A stretch of DNA of 64,000 bases from Streptomyces sp. DH-12. GTDB lineage: Bacteria > Actinomycetota > Actinomycetes > Streptomycetales > Streptomycetaceae. Of this stretch, positions 35,883 to 46,891 are shown one piece after another. Position numbers and translations under genes: made by a program. The notes under the pieces were generated by a model. That model did no database searches. It had not been told where the DNA came from and was given only the letters and a program-made list of their open reading frames with translations. The stretch spans positions 3,316,501-3,380,500 of the forward strand of contig NZ_PPFB01000001.1 in assembly GCF_002899455.1 (NCBI RefSeq). Direction: 5' to 3'. Position 1 is the stretch's first letter. The number at the start of each line of letters is the position of its first letter.

Positions 35883-36893
35883 TCAGCCGGCCCGGTGCAC
35901 CACGGCGTCGCACATCTCGACGAGCGCCGTCTTGGCGGGGCCGTCGGGCAGCGGGGCGAGCGCGGCGCGCGCCTCCTCGGCGTAGCGCACGGTGTCCCGG
36001 CGGGCCTGGCCCAGCGCGGGATGGGCGCGCAGCAGCCGCAGCGCCTCGGCGTGCCGGGCGTCGTCGGTGAGGTCGGAGTCGAGCAGCTCGCACAGGGCGA
36101 CGTCCTCGGCGAGGCCCAGCCGGGCCGCCCGCTCGCGCAGCCGCAGCACGGGCAGGGTGGCGATGCCCTCGCGCAGGTCGGTGCCGGGGGTCTTGCCGGA
36201 CTCGTGGGAGTCGGAGGCGATGTCCAGGACGTCGTCGGCGAGCTGGAAGGCGACGCCGAGCCGCTCGCCGTACTGGGTGAGGATGTCCACCACCGTCTCG
36301 TCGGCGCCGGACATCATCCCGCCGAACCGGCAGGAGACGGCGACCAGGGAGCCGGTCTTGCCGCCGAGCACGTCCAGGTAGTGGTCGACCGGGTCGCGGC
36401 CGTCCTGCGGGCCCGCGGTCTCCAGGATCTGGCCGGTGACCAGCCGCTCGAACGCCTCGGCCTGGACCCGCACCGCCTCCGGGCCGAGGTCGGCCAGGAT
36501 GTGGGAGGCGCGGGCGAAGAGGAAGTCGCCGGTGAGCACGGCGACCGAGTTGCCCCAGCGGGCGTTCGCGCTCGCGACCCCGCGCCGCACCTCGGCCTCG
36601 TCCATCACGTCGTCGTGGTACAGCGTGGCCAGGTGGGTGAGCTCCACCACGACGGCCGACGGCACGATGCCGGGCGCGTAGGGGTCGCCGAACCGGGCGG
36701 AGAGCATCACGAGCAGCGGACGGAACCGCTTGCCGCCGGCCCGCACCAGGTGCTGGGCGGCCTCCGTGATGAAGGGCACCTCGCTCTTGGTGGCTTCGAG
36801 CAGCCCTTCCTCGACAGCCGTCAATCCGGCCTGGACATCGGCTTCCAGAGCCTGGTCCCGCACGCTCAGCCCGAACGGCCCGACGACGGTCAC
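35883..36893 (-). CDS. Polyprenyl diphosphate synthase (E-isoprenoid chain)
   Basis: A 336-residue prenyltransferase. It has the first Asp-rich motif 'YHDDVMDEAEVRR' (DDxxD, residues ~94-98), the second 'FQLADDVLDIASD' (DDxxD, ~218-224), and 'GGKRFRPLLVMLS' near the N-terminus for isopentenyl diphosphate binding. The residues before the first DDxxD (THLATLY) are small, which fits a long-chain product such as the side chain of menaquinone. It lies in a neighbourhood rich in menaquinone-using respiratory genes. The GTG at 36893 is preceded by AGGAGA. Confidence 0.93.
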   Translation of the reverse strand: MTVVGPFGLSVRDQALEADVQAGLTAVEEGLLEATKSEVPFITEAAQHLVRAGGKRFRPLLVMLSARFGDPYAPGIVPSAVVVELTHLATLYHDDVMDEAEVRRGVASANARWGNSVAVLTGDFLFARASHILADLGPEAVRVQAEAFERLVTGQILETAGPQDGRDPVDHYLDVLGGKTGSLVAVSCRFGGMMSGADETVVDILTQYGERLGVAFQLADDVLDIASDSHESGKTPGTDLREGIATLPVLRLRERAARLGLAEDVALCELLDSDLTDDARHAEALRLLRAHPALGQARRDTVRYAEEARAALAPLPDGPAKTALVEMCDAVVHRAG

Positions 36894-37427
36894 GAGGGGT
36901 CTCCTGTCTGCTGGTGTCTGCTGGCGGTTACACGGTTTGTCGATAGGTCGCTGTCACCACTCGAGTCAGCGTATCCGGTCATGTTTCGATCACCGCCAGG
37001 GCCCGGGGTCACAAGCAAGGCGATACGGGAGCAGAAGCGGAGTGTTTTTGATCGGGCGATGACAACGGACATACCTTGACTTCCCGGACGCGGTGGCCCG
37101 TGAACCATCCTGCCCCACCCGCGAGTCCGATTTGCCGTGATCGCTCCGTTAATTCCCCTTGGTCGCACATGTGCTCACGGCCGTCGCCCCGTGAAGTGAG
37201 TCACGCGCACGCCGGCCGCCCGGCCACCCTCGCACAGACCCGTCATCCCGCTCCACGCAACGGACTTGACCCCGACCGGCCACAAAGGATCAAGCGCCCT
37301 AAATCACCCATCTCAAGATCAAACGGGGCTTTGTGTGATCGTCGCACTTGTTCCCGGCATGTGCTCTCGCATACGTTCCGGGCCTGCCGGGTGGACGCCT
37401 AGTCCTGCCGCCACCCGCATCACACCC
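36894..37427. other. Divergent intergenic region, about 530 bp
   Basis: No gene is seen. It holds the promoter of the prenyl synthase (minus) and the promoter of the riboswitch-led transglycosylase gene (plus). Positions around 37260-37360 are AT-richer than average and are the probable plus-strand promoter area, though I cannot fix the -10 and -35 boxes. Confidence 0.5.
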
Positions 37428-37577
37428 GACGACGAACTCACGCACGGCAGGAGCGGGGGACCCAGGTAAGCCGCCGTACCGGACACCGCGCCGGGACGGC
37501 TCGGGGTGAAGCCATGCCCGCAGGGGCACGGCCGGGCACTCTCCCGCCCGAACCCGACAGCTCACCTCGCAGGCGTA
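37428..37577 (+). promoter_or_regulatory. ydaO-type c-di-AMP riboswitch
   Basis: The leader carries the conserved ydaO-yuaA blocks in order: GAGCGGGGGACCCAGG (about 37451-37466), CTCGGGGTGAAGCC (about 37500-37513) and the long 3' block CCGAACCCGACAGCTCACC with CTCGCAGGCG (about 37548-37574), which ends 17 bp before the coding start. In S. coelicolor this class precedes rpfA and other cell-wall hydrolase genes and lowers expression when c-di-AMP is high (established for the class). It should therefore control the transglycosylase gene downstream. Confidence 0.93.
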
Positions 37578-37593
37578 GGAGAGGAACCCAGAC

Positions 37594-38061
37594 ATGCCCG
37601 CTTCCGCTTCGTACCGCCGCCTCGTCCGCTCCCTCGCCGTCGCCGGCACCGGCGTCGCCGTGGTCGCGATGCCGCTGTTCGGCGCCACCAGCGCCGCGGC
37701 CGCCCCCACGGCCCAGGCCGCCGCCTCCACGACCGCGTACCCGGACAACCTCGACGGCTGGATCCGCGAGGCGATGGACGTCATGGCGCAGAACGGCATC
37801 CCCGGCTCCTACGACTCCATCCACCGCAACATCATGCGGGAGTCGTCCGGCAACCCGGCCGCCATCAACCTGTGGGACTCCAACGCCGCGAAGGGCACCC
37901 CGTCGAAGGGCCTGCTCCAGGTCATCGACCCGACCTTCCAGGCGTACCACGTGCCCGGCACCGCCTTCGACCCGTTCGACCCGGTCGCCAACATCGCCGC
38001 GGCCTGCAACTACGCCGCCGACCGCTACGGCTCGATCGACAACGTCTTCGGCGCGTACTGA
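37594..38061 (+). CDS. Secreted transglycosylase (lysozyme-like SLT domain)
   Basis: A 155-residue exported protein. The signal peptide is residues ~1-37 (RRLVRSLAVAG...ATSAAAAP). The single lytic-transglycosylase/Rpf-like domain has the catalytic Glu in 'NIMRESSGNPAAIN', followed by 'SKGLLQVIDPTFQAYHVPG' and 'NIAAACNYAADRYGSIDNVF'. There is no LysM or other wall-binding domain. It should cleave peptidoglycan outside the cell, consistent with growth or germination. The ATG at 37594 has AGGAGAGGAA upstream. The c-di-AMP riboswitch leader controls it. Confidence 0.92.
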   Translation: MPASASYRRLVRSLAVAGTGVAVVAMPLFGATSAAAAPTAQAAASTTAYPDNLDGWIREAMDVMAQNGIPGSYDSIHRNIMRESSGNPAAINLWDSNAAKGTPSKGLLQVIDPTFQAYHVPGTAFDPFDPVANIAAACNYAADRYGSIDNVFGAY

Positions 38062-38897
38062 GCCGACCTCTGACGGCCCACTCCGGCCGTCCGCCCGAAC
38101 AGTCGCTCGAGGACGACGGCCACGCCGTCGTCCTCGTTCGACAGGGTGACCTCGTCGGCCACCGCCTTCAGCTCGGGGTGCGCGTTGGCCATGGCGACGC
38201 CGTGGCCCGCCCACCGGAACATGGGGACGTCGTTCGGCATGTCCCCGAAGGCGACCGTGTCCTCGGGGCGCAGCCCCAGGTGCTCGGCGGCCAGCGCCAG
38301 CCCGGTCGCCTTGGTGACCCCGCACGGCTGGAGCTCCACCGTGCCCGGCCCCGACATCGTGACCGTGGCCAGCGAACCGACCACGGACCGCGCCGCCGCC
38401 GCCAGCGCGTCGTCCGACAGCTCCGGGTGGCGCAGCAGCACCTTGCTGATCGGCCGCGCCCACAGGTCGTCGCGCCGCTCCACCCGCACCGACGGGAGCG
38501 TCGGGTGCGGCATCCGGTAGCCCGGCTCGATCAGCGTCAGCCCGTCGGCCCCGTCCTGGTCGACCGCGGCGTACACCTCCCCCACCTCGGCCTCGATCTT
38601 GCCGAGCGCGGTCTCCGCCAGCTCCCGGTCCAGCCGGACCGACCACAGCATCCGGTGCGTGGCGGCGTCGTAGACCTGCGCGCCCTGTCCGCACACCGCG
38701 AGCCCCGTGCAGCCGAGGTCGTCGAGCAGCGACCGCACTCTGGGGGCCGGGCGCCCCGTCACCACGAGGTGCCGGGCGCCGGCCCGCTCCGCCCGCGCGA
38801 GGGCGGCGAGGGAGCGGTCGGAGAGGGTGTCGTCACCGCGCAGCAGCGTCCCGTCCAGGTCGGTGGCGATGAGGAAACAATCGGTGGGTGCGGCCAT
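38025..38897 (-). CDS. HAD superfamily (Cof-type) hydrolase
   Basis: A 290-residue phosphatase of the Cof subfamily. Motif I 'IATDLDGTLL' (Asp13/Asp15), motif II 'HLVVTGRPAP', motif III Lys in 'KVLLRHPELS' or 'GVTKATGLALAAEHL', and motif IV 'VAFGDMPNDVPMF' are intact, with a C2 cap between motifs II and III. It acts on a sugar phosphate or similar, not identifiable. Its 3' end overlaps the 3' end of the convergent transglycosylase gene by 37 bp. Confidence 0.93.
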   Translation of the reverse strand: MAAPTDCFLIATDLDGTLLRGDDTLSDRSLAALARAERAGARHLVVTGRPAPRVRSLLDDLGCTGLAVCGQGAQVYDAATHRMLWSVRLDRELAETALGKIEAEVGEVYAAVDQDGADGLTLIEPGYRMPHPTLPSVRVERRDDLWARPISKVLLRHPELSDDALAAAARSVVGSLATVTMSGPGTVELQPCGVTKATGLALAAEHLGLRPEDTVAFGDMPNDVPMFRWAGHGVAMANAHPELKAVADEVTLSNEDDGVAVVLERLFGRTAGVGRQRSAQYAPKTLSIEP

Positions 38898-39159
38898 GAT
38901 CAGAGAATACGGACAGGAGGACCGTCCGATTCGCCGCGCCCGTATGCCCTCGCATTGGGTGCGTTTTGCCTTCTTACACCGCCGGATCGCGACCGGTTGG
39001 GACCTCTTTCCCGTTTTGACCGGAACAGGGTGCGCTCCGGCGGACCCGGGCCCGGGAAGTCGCCCGTGTACAAGAGCTCACCGGGGCGCGACCCCGTAAC
39101 GTGTGGCACGGCCACGGACACGTGGCGCACCCGCGCACACGAAAGCGAGGCAGCACCCG

Positions 39160-40374
39160 ATGCCCCCCTTCGATGTCCCCGAGGGCGATCCCTTCGGCCC
39201 GCACAACCTGCCGTACGGCGTCTTCTCGCTCCCCGGTTCGCCGGAGCGCACCGTGGGCGTCCGGCTGGGCGACCACGTCCTCGACGCCGGCGCGGCGGCA
39301 CACGCCCTGGGCTCCCCCTACGCCTCCCTGCTCGCCCGCCCCACCCTCAACCCCCTGCTGGCGGCGGGCCGTACGGCCTGGTCGGACGTGCGGCGCGCGC
39401 TCACCGCGTGGGTGACGGTCCCGGCGCACCGGGAGACCGTCGAGCGGTTCTTCCACCCGCTGTCCGAGGTCACCCTGCACCTGCCCTTCGAGGTCGCGGA
39501 CTACGTCGACTTCTACGCCTCGGAGAACCACGCCCGGAACGTCGGGCAGATCTTCCGCCCCGACGCGGCCGACTCCCTGACCCCCAACTGGAAGCACCTG
39601 CCGATCGGTTACCACGGCCGCTCCGGCACCGTCGTGGTGTCCGGCACCGACGTCGTACGCCCCTCCGGGCAGCGCAAGGCGCCCGCCGACGCCGCCCCGG
39701 TGTTCGGCCCGTCCGTGCGGCTGGACATCGAGGCCGAGGTCGGCTTCGTCGTCGGCGTCCCGTCCGAGCGGGGCCGGCCCGTGCCGCTGAACGCCTACCG
39801 CGACCACGTGTTCGGCCTGTGCCTGCTCAACGACTGGTCCGCCCGCGACATCCAGGCCTGGGAGTACGTGCCCCTCGGCCCGTTCCTCGGCAAGTCCTTC
39901 GCCACCTCCGTGTCGGCGTGGATCACCCCGCTGGACGCCCTGGAGGAGGCCCGCACCGCCCCGCCCGAGCGCACTCACCCGCTGCTGCCGTACCTCGACG
40001 ACTCCGGTGAGGAGCCCGGCGGTTACGACCTGCGCATCACCGTCAGCCTCAACGGCCAGGCCGTCTCCGAGTGCCCCTTCTCCACCATGTACTGGACGGC
40101 CGCCCAGCAGCTCGCCCACATGACGGTGAACGGCGCCTCCCTGCGCACCGGCGACCTCTACGGCTCCGGCACGGTCAGCGGCCCCACCGAGCGCGAGCGC
40201 GGCTCCCTGCTGGAACTGACCTGGAACGGCCGCGACCCGCTCGAACTCCCCGGCGGCAAGCGGACGTTCCTGGAGGACGGCGACGTGGTGACGCTGTCCG
40301 CCTGGGCGCCGGGCCCGGACGGGGTGCGGGTGGGCCTCGGCGAGGTGACGGGACGGGTGGTCCCCGCGTCCTGA
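39160..40374 (+). CDS. fahA: Fumarylacetoacetase
   Basis: A 404-residue enzyme that hydrolyses 4-fumarylacetoacetate to fumarate and acetoacetate, the last step of tyrosine/homogentisate breakdown. Family landmarks: 'ADYVDFYASENHARNVGQIF', 'LPIGYHGRSGTVVVSG', the metal/active-site strand 'LDIEAEVGFVVG' and 'NDWSARDIQAWEYVPLGPFL', then 'WTAAQQLAHMTVNG'. The ATG at 39160 starts directly before 'PPFDVPEGDPFGPHNLPYG', the usual N-terminus; the upstream frame extension is not conserved-looking. Divergent from the HAD gene. Confidence 0.95.
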   Translation: MPPFDVPEGDPFGPHNLPYGVFSLPGSPERTVGVRLGDHVLDAGAAAHALGSPYASLLARPTLNPLLAAGRTAWSDVRRALTAWVTVPAHRETVERFFHPLSEVTLHLPFEVADYVDFYASENHARNVGQIFRPDAADSLTPNWKHLPIGYHGRSGTVVVSGTDVVRPSGQRKAPADAAPVFGPSVRLDIEAEVGFVVGVPSERGRPVPLNAYRDHVFGLCLLNDWSARDIQAWEYVPLGPFLGKSFATSVSAWITPLDALEEARTAPPERTHPLLPYLDDSGEEPGGYDLRITVSLNGQAVSECPFSTMYWTAAQQLAHMTVNGASLRTGDLYGSGTVSGPTERERGSLLELTWNGRDPLELPGGKRTFLEDGDVVTLSAWAPGPDGVRVGLGEVTGRVVPAS

Positions 40375-40531
40375 CCCCTCCGGCCCTACCGAACCGACCG
40401 AGCACGCTGACTCGCACCGTCCCTCGCCGTCATACTTGGCGTCGGGCGGTGCGTCGTCCTCTCACGCCGCGCGCCCCGCACCACCGCACGCCCCCGAGCC
40501 GCCCCTTCCGACAGGATCCGGAGCCCGTGGC

Positions 40532-41470
40532 ATGACGTACTGCCTGCTCCTGCTGAGCGTGGTCGCCGTGACCGCCGCCGTACCCGTCCCCCGCGCGCTG
40601 ACCCGGGCGAAGTGGCCGGAACGGGAACCGGTCGTCGGTCTGTGGGTGTGGCAGTGCCTGGTGGCCACCGTCCTGCTGTGCTGCCTGACCGCCCTGGCGC
40701 TGGGCGCCGCCGCCGTCTTCGGCACCGTCCGCGCGCAGTTGTTCGCCCCGGCGCCGCCCGCCGTGACCGCCGCGTACGACCTGTCGTCCGCCTCGCCGTG
40801 GACGACCGTCCTCACCGTGCTGCTGGCCTGCGGCGCGGCCTGGACCGCCGCGGTGCTGGGGCGGGAGCTGGTCGAGGCCCGCCGCCGTCGCGCCCGCGCC
40901 CGCGCACACCTGCGGGACCGCGCGCCCGACCTGCCGGCGGGGCTGCCCGAGGGGCGGGGGCCGCTGCTGGTGCTGGAGGAGGAGTACCCCGACGCCTGGT
41001 GGATGCCGGGCAGCCCGCCCCAGCTGATCGTCACGACCGGCGCGCTGCAGCGCCTGACCGGCCATCAGCTCGACGCGGTCCTCACCCACGAACGCGGCCA
41101 CGCCCGGGCCCGCCACGACTGGCTGCTGCATCTGTCGGCTGCGCTGGCGGCCGGCTTCCCGCGCGTCCCGCTGTTCGCCCACTTCTGCGAGCAGACGCAC
41201 CGTCTGGTCGAGCTGTCCGCCGACGACACGGCCTCCCGCCGCTGCGGCCATCTGACCACCGCGCTGGCGCTGATCGAGCTCAACCAGCACCGGGGCGTGC
41301 TGTCCTGCTCCTCCAGCCACCGGCTGCTCGGCGAGCGCGTCGACCGGCTCCTCGAGCCGCCGCCGCGTCTGGGCCGCCGTCACCGCGCCCTGACCACGGC
41401 CGCGGCGTCGCTGGTGCCCTTCCTCCCGCTCCTCATCACCTTCGCGCCGGGACTGACGGCGCTGCCGTAG
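40532..41470 (+). CDS. M56 family (BlaR1/MecR1-like) membrane metallopeptidase
   Basis: A 312-residue membrane protease with three or four N-terminal helices, the zinc motif H186-E187-R-G-H190 in 'LTHERGHARARHDWLLHL', and a C-terminal helix 'AAASLVPFLPLLITFAPG'. The third ligand is probably the Glu in 'RLVELSADDTAS'. There is no sensor (penicillin-binding) domain, as in the many stand-alone actinobacterial M56 proteins, which often pair with BlaI-type repressors; none is adjacent. Target unknown. It converges on recQ with 18 bp between stops. Confidence 0.9.
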   Translation: MTYCLLLLSVVAVTAAVPVPRALTRAKWPEREPVVGLWVWQCLVATVLLCCLTALALGAAAVFGTVRAQLFAPAPPAVTAAYDLSSASPWTTVLTVLLACGAAWTAAVLGRELVEARRRRARARAHLRDRAPDLPAGLPEGRGPLLVLEEEYPDAWWMPGSPPQLIVTTGALQRLTGHQLDAVLTHERGHARARHDWLLHLSAALAAGFPRVPLFAHFCEQTHRLVELSADDTASRRCGHLTTALALIELNQHRGVLSCSSSHRLLGERVDRLLEPPPRLGRRHRALTTAAASLVPFLPLLITFAPGLTALP

Positions 41471-41488
41471 CGGACCGGCCGGGGGTGC

Positions 41489-43465
<1,977 letters not shown>

Positions 43466-43607
43466 CGTCCCGCCCCCCGCAGCCGTACCTCGGCCACTGC
43501 GTCCACCATAGGCGTCCGGACCGACAGTCCAGGAGTTGTCCACAGGCCCGCACGGAACCGCCCGGGTCCTGTGCGCGACGGCTCCCGTCGCGACCGGGAA
43601 CGACCGC

Positions 43608-43639
43608 GGCCCGGCGCCCCCGTGCGGGGGTGCCGGGCC
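43608..43639 (-). terminator. Terminator of the nuoA-N operon
   Basis: A long GC stem (GGCCCGGCGCCCCCG with CGGGGGTGCCGGGCC, 15 pairs with one G-T) around a 2- to 3-nt loop, 27 bp past the nuoN stop. Confidence 0.75.
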
Positions 43640-43665
43640 GTGTCCGTGCCGGGGCGGGGGGCGCG

Positions 43666-45318
43666 TCAGCGCACGAACACCCCCGCGTCCCCGGCCAGCT
43701 CCAGGAAGTACTGCGGCGCCACACCGAGCACCACCGTGACCGCCACACCGACCGCGATCGCCGTCATCGTCAGCGGCGACGGCACCGCGACGGTCGGGCC
43801 CTCCGGGCGCGGCTCGCTGAAGAACATCAGCACGATGACGCGGATGTAGAAGAACGCCGCGACCGCCGACGAGATCACACCGATCACGACCAGCGGGACC
43901 GCGCCGCCCTCCGCCGCCGCCTTGAACACGGCGAACTTCCCGGCGAAGCCCGAGGTCAGCGGGATACCCGCGAAGGCGAGCAGGAACACCGCGAACACCG
44001 CCGCCACCAGCGGGGAGCGCCGGCCCAGGCCGGCCCACCGGGACAGGTGGGTCGCCTCGCCGCCCGCGTCCCGCACCAGCGTGACCACGGCGAAGGCGCC
44101 GATCGTCACGAAGGAGTAGGCCGCCAGGTAGAACAGCACCGACGAGATGCCCGACGGCGTGGCCGCGATGACGCCCGCGAGGATGAAGCCCGCGTGCGCG
44201 ATCGACGAGTACGCCAGCAGCCGCTTGATGTCGGTCTGGGTGATCGCCACGACGGCGCCGGCCAGCATGGTGACGATGGCGACGCCCCACATGACCGGCC
44301 GCCAGTCCCAGCGCAGGCCCGGCAGCACCACGTACAGCAGGCGCAGCAGGGCGCCGAACGCCGCGACCTTGGTGGCCGCCGCCATGAAGCCGGTCACCGG
44401 CGTGGGGGCGCCCTGGTAGACGTCGGGCGTCCACATGTGGAAGGGCACCGCGCCGACCTTGAACAGCAGGCCCATCACCAGCAGCGCCGCGCCGATCAGC
44501 AGCAGCGCGTCGTTGCCCATGGTGTCGGCGAGCGCCGGGGTGACCTCCGGGACGGTGCCGTCGACGACCTGCGCGATCGTCGCGTACGACATGGAGCCCG
44601 CGTAGCCGTACAGCAGGGCGATGCCGAACAGCGTGAACGCGGAGGCGAAGGCGCCGAGCAGGAAGTACTTGACCGCCGCCTCCTGCGACATCAGCCGCTT
44701 GCGCCGGGCCAGCGCGCACAGCAGGTACAGCGGGAGGGACAGGACCTCCAGCGCCACGAACAGCGTCAGCAGGTCGTTGGCCGCCGGGAAGACCAGCATG
44801 CCCGCGACCGCGAAGAGCAGCAGCGGGAACACCTCGGTGGTGGTGAACCCGGCCTTGACGGCCCGCTTCTCGCTGTCGCTGCCGGGGACGGCCGCGGCCT
44901 GCGCGGCGAAGGAGTCGACGCGGTTGCCGTGGGCCTCCGGGTCGAGCCGGCGCTCGGCGAAGGTGAACAGGCCCACCAGCGCCGTCAGCAGGATCGTGCC
45001 CTGGAGGAAGAGCGCCGGTCCGTCGACGGCGATCGCGCCCATCGCGGCGATGCCCGCCCTGGTGGTGGCGTACCCGTCCGCGGCGAGCGCCACGACCGCG
45101 GCGAACGCGGCGGCCAGCGCGACCGCGGAGACGACCACCTGCGCGTGGTAACGGGACCTGCGCGGCACGAACGCCTCGATCAGCACCCCGACGAGCGCCG
45201 CGCCGACGACGATCAGCGTGGGCGCGAGCTGCCCGTACTCGATCTCGGGTGCGTCGATCTTGGCGATCGGATCGGCCGCGGTTGTCCACAGGTTGTGGAC
45301 GACTGCTGTTGCACTCAC
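43666..45318 (-). CDS. nuoN: NADH-quinone oxidoreductase subunit N
   Basis: A 550-residue antiporter-like subunit next to NuoK in the membrane arm of complex I. It keeps the TM5 Glu ('[20 protein letters not shown]'), the TM7 Lys ('[20 protein letters not shown]') and '[18 protein letters not shown]'. The protein pumps protons as part of NADH:menaquinone oxidoreduction. The GTG at 45318 overlaps nuoM by 4 bp. Last gene of the 14-gene operon. Confidence 0.96.
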   Translation of the reverse strand: MSATAVVHNLWTTAADPIAKIDAPEIEYGQLAPTLIVVGAALVGVLIEAFVPRRSRYHAQVVVSAVALAAAFAAVVALAADGYATTRAGIAAMGAIAVDGPALFLQGTILLTALVGLFTFAERRLDPEAHGNRVDSFAAQAAAVPGSDSEKRAVKAGFTTTEVFPLLLFAVAGMLVFPAANDLLTLFVALEVLSLPLYLLCALARRKRLMSQEAAVKYFLLGAFASAFTLFGIALLYGYAGSMSYATIAQVVDGTVPEVTPALADTMGNDALLLIGAALLVMGLLFKVGAVPFHMWTPDVYQGAPTPVTGFMAAATKVAAFGALLRLLYVVLPGLRWDWRPVMWGVAIVTMLAGAVVAITQTDIKRLLAYSSIAHAGFILAGVIAATPSGISSVLFYLAAYSFVTIGAFAVVTLVRDAGGEATHLSRWAGLGRRSPLVAAVFAVFLLAFAGIPLTSGFAGKFAVFKAAAEGGAVPLVVIGVISSAVAAFFYIRVIVLMFFSEPRPEGPTVAVPSPLTMTAIAVGVAVTVVLGVAPQYFLELAGDAGVFVR

Positions 45319-46886
45319 TTGGCCGCCTCCACCTCGGGCTGGGGGTCCTTCTTCTGTACGTCGGACAAGGTCTGCTCCACCGCCGGGTTCACGACGTCCG
45401 TCACGGGCTTCGGGTAGACGCCCAGGAAGACCAGCAGCACGACCAGCGGCGCCACCACCGCGATCTCCCGCACCCGCAGGTCGGGCATCGCGGCGACCTC
45501 GGGCTTCACCGGGCCGGTCATCGTCCGCTGGTACAGGACGAGGGTGTAGAGCGCGGCGAGCACGATGCCGAAGGTGGCGACGATGCCGATCACCGGGTAG
45601 CGCGTGAACGTGCCGACCAGGACCAGGAACTCACTGACGAAGGGCGCCAGCCCCGGCAGCGAGAGGGTGGCCAGTCCGCCGATCAGGAAGGTGCCGGCGA
45701 GCACCGGGGCCACCTTCTGCACACCGCCGAAGTCGGCGATGAGCCGGGAGCCGCGCCGGGAGATCAGGAAGCCGGCGATCAGCATCAGCACGGCGGTCGA
45801 GATGCCGTGGTTGACCATGTAGAGCGTCGCCCCGGACTGGCCCTGGCTGGTCATCGCGAAGATGCCCATGACGATGAAGCCGAAGTGCGAGATCGAGGCG
45901 TAGGCGATCAGCCGCTTGATGTCGCGCTGGCCGACGGCGAGCAGCGCGCCGTAGATGATGCTGATGACCGCCAGCACCAGGATCACCGGGGTCGCCCACT
46001 TGCTGGCCTCCGGGAAGAGCTGGAGACAGAAGCGGAGCATCGCGAAGGTGCCCACCTTGTCGACCACCGCCGTGATCAGCACGGCGACCGGGGCGGTGGA
46101 CTCCTGCATGGCGTTGGGCAGCCAGGTGTGCAGCGGCCACAGCGGCGCCTTCACCGCGAAGGCGAAGAAGAAGCCGAGGAACAGCCAGCGTTCGGTGCTG
46201 GTCGCCATCTCCAGCTCGCCGTTCGCCCGGGCCTGGGCGATCTCGGTGAGGGAGAAGTTCCCCGCGACCACGTACAGCCCGATCACGGCGGCCAGCATGA
46301 TCAGACCGCCGGCCAGGTTGTAGAGGAGGAACTTCACCGCCGCGTACGACCGCTGGGTCGCCGCCTTCTCCTCGCCGTCCTTGTGCGCACGGTCCCCGAA
46401 GCCGCCGATGAGGAAGTACATCGGGATGAGCATGGCCTCGAAGAAGATGTAGAAGAGGAAGACGTCGGTGGCCTCGAAGGAGATGATCACCATCGCCTCG
46501 ACGGCCAGGATGAGGGCGAAGAAGCCCTGCGTCGGCCGCCACCTCCTGCTTCCCTTCTCCATCGGGTCGGCGTCGTGCCAGCCCGCCAGGACGATGAAGG
46601 GGATCAGCAGCGCGGTCAGCGCGATGAGCGCCACCCCGATGCCGTCGACGCCCAGTTCGTAGCGGACGCCGAAGTCGGCGATCCAGGCGTGCGACTCGGT
46701 GAGCTGGTAGCGCTCGCCGTCCGGGTCGAAGCGGACCAGGACGGTGATCGCCAGGGCGAGGGTGGCCAGCGAGAACAGCAGGGCCAGCCACTTGGCCGCC
46801 GTGCGCTTCGCGGCCGGCACGGCGGCCGTGGCGATCGCCCCGATGGCCGGGAGCGCCGCCGTCGCTGTCAGGAGAGGAAAGGACAT
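45315..46886 (-). CDS. nuoM: NADH-quinone oxidoreductase subunit M
   Basis: A 523-residue antiporter-like subunit. TM5 Glu in '[18 protein letters not shown]', TM7 Lys in '[20 protein letters not shown]' and '[20 protein letters not shown]' are conserved, as is '[14 protein letters not shown]' (TM12 region). It starts at an ATG 5 bp after the nuoL stop, with a GAGGGCGG ribosome site inside the end of nuoL. Confidence 0.96.
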   Translation of the reverse strand: MSFPLLTATAALPAIGAIATAAVPAAKRTAAKWLALLFSLATLALAITVLVRFDPDGERYQLTESHAWIADFGVRYELGVDGIGVALIALTALLIPFIVLAGWHDADPMEKGSRRWRPTQGFFALILAVEAMVIISFEATDVFLFYIFFEAMLIPMYFLIGGFGDRAHKDGEEKAATQRSYAAVKFLLYNLAGGLIMLAAVIGLYVVAGNFSLTEIAQARANGELEMATSTERWLFLGFFFAFAVKAPLWPLHTWLPNAMQESTAPVAVLITAVVDKVGTFAMLRFCLQLFPEASKWATPVILVLAVISIIYGALLAVGQRDIKRLIAYASISHFGFIVMGIFAMTSQGQSGATLYMVNHGISTAVLMLIAGFLISRRGSRLIADFGGVQKVAPVLAGTFLIGGLATLSLPGLAPFVSEFLVLVGTFTRYPVIGIVATFGIVLAALYTLVLYQRTMTGPVKPEVAAMPDLRVREIAVVAPLVVLLVFLGVYPKPVTDVVNPAVEQTLSDVQKKDPQPEVEAAK

Positions 46887-46891
46887 CGGTA

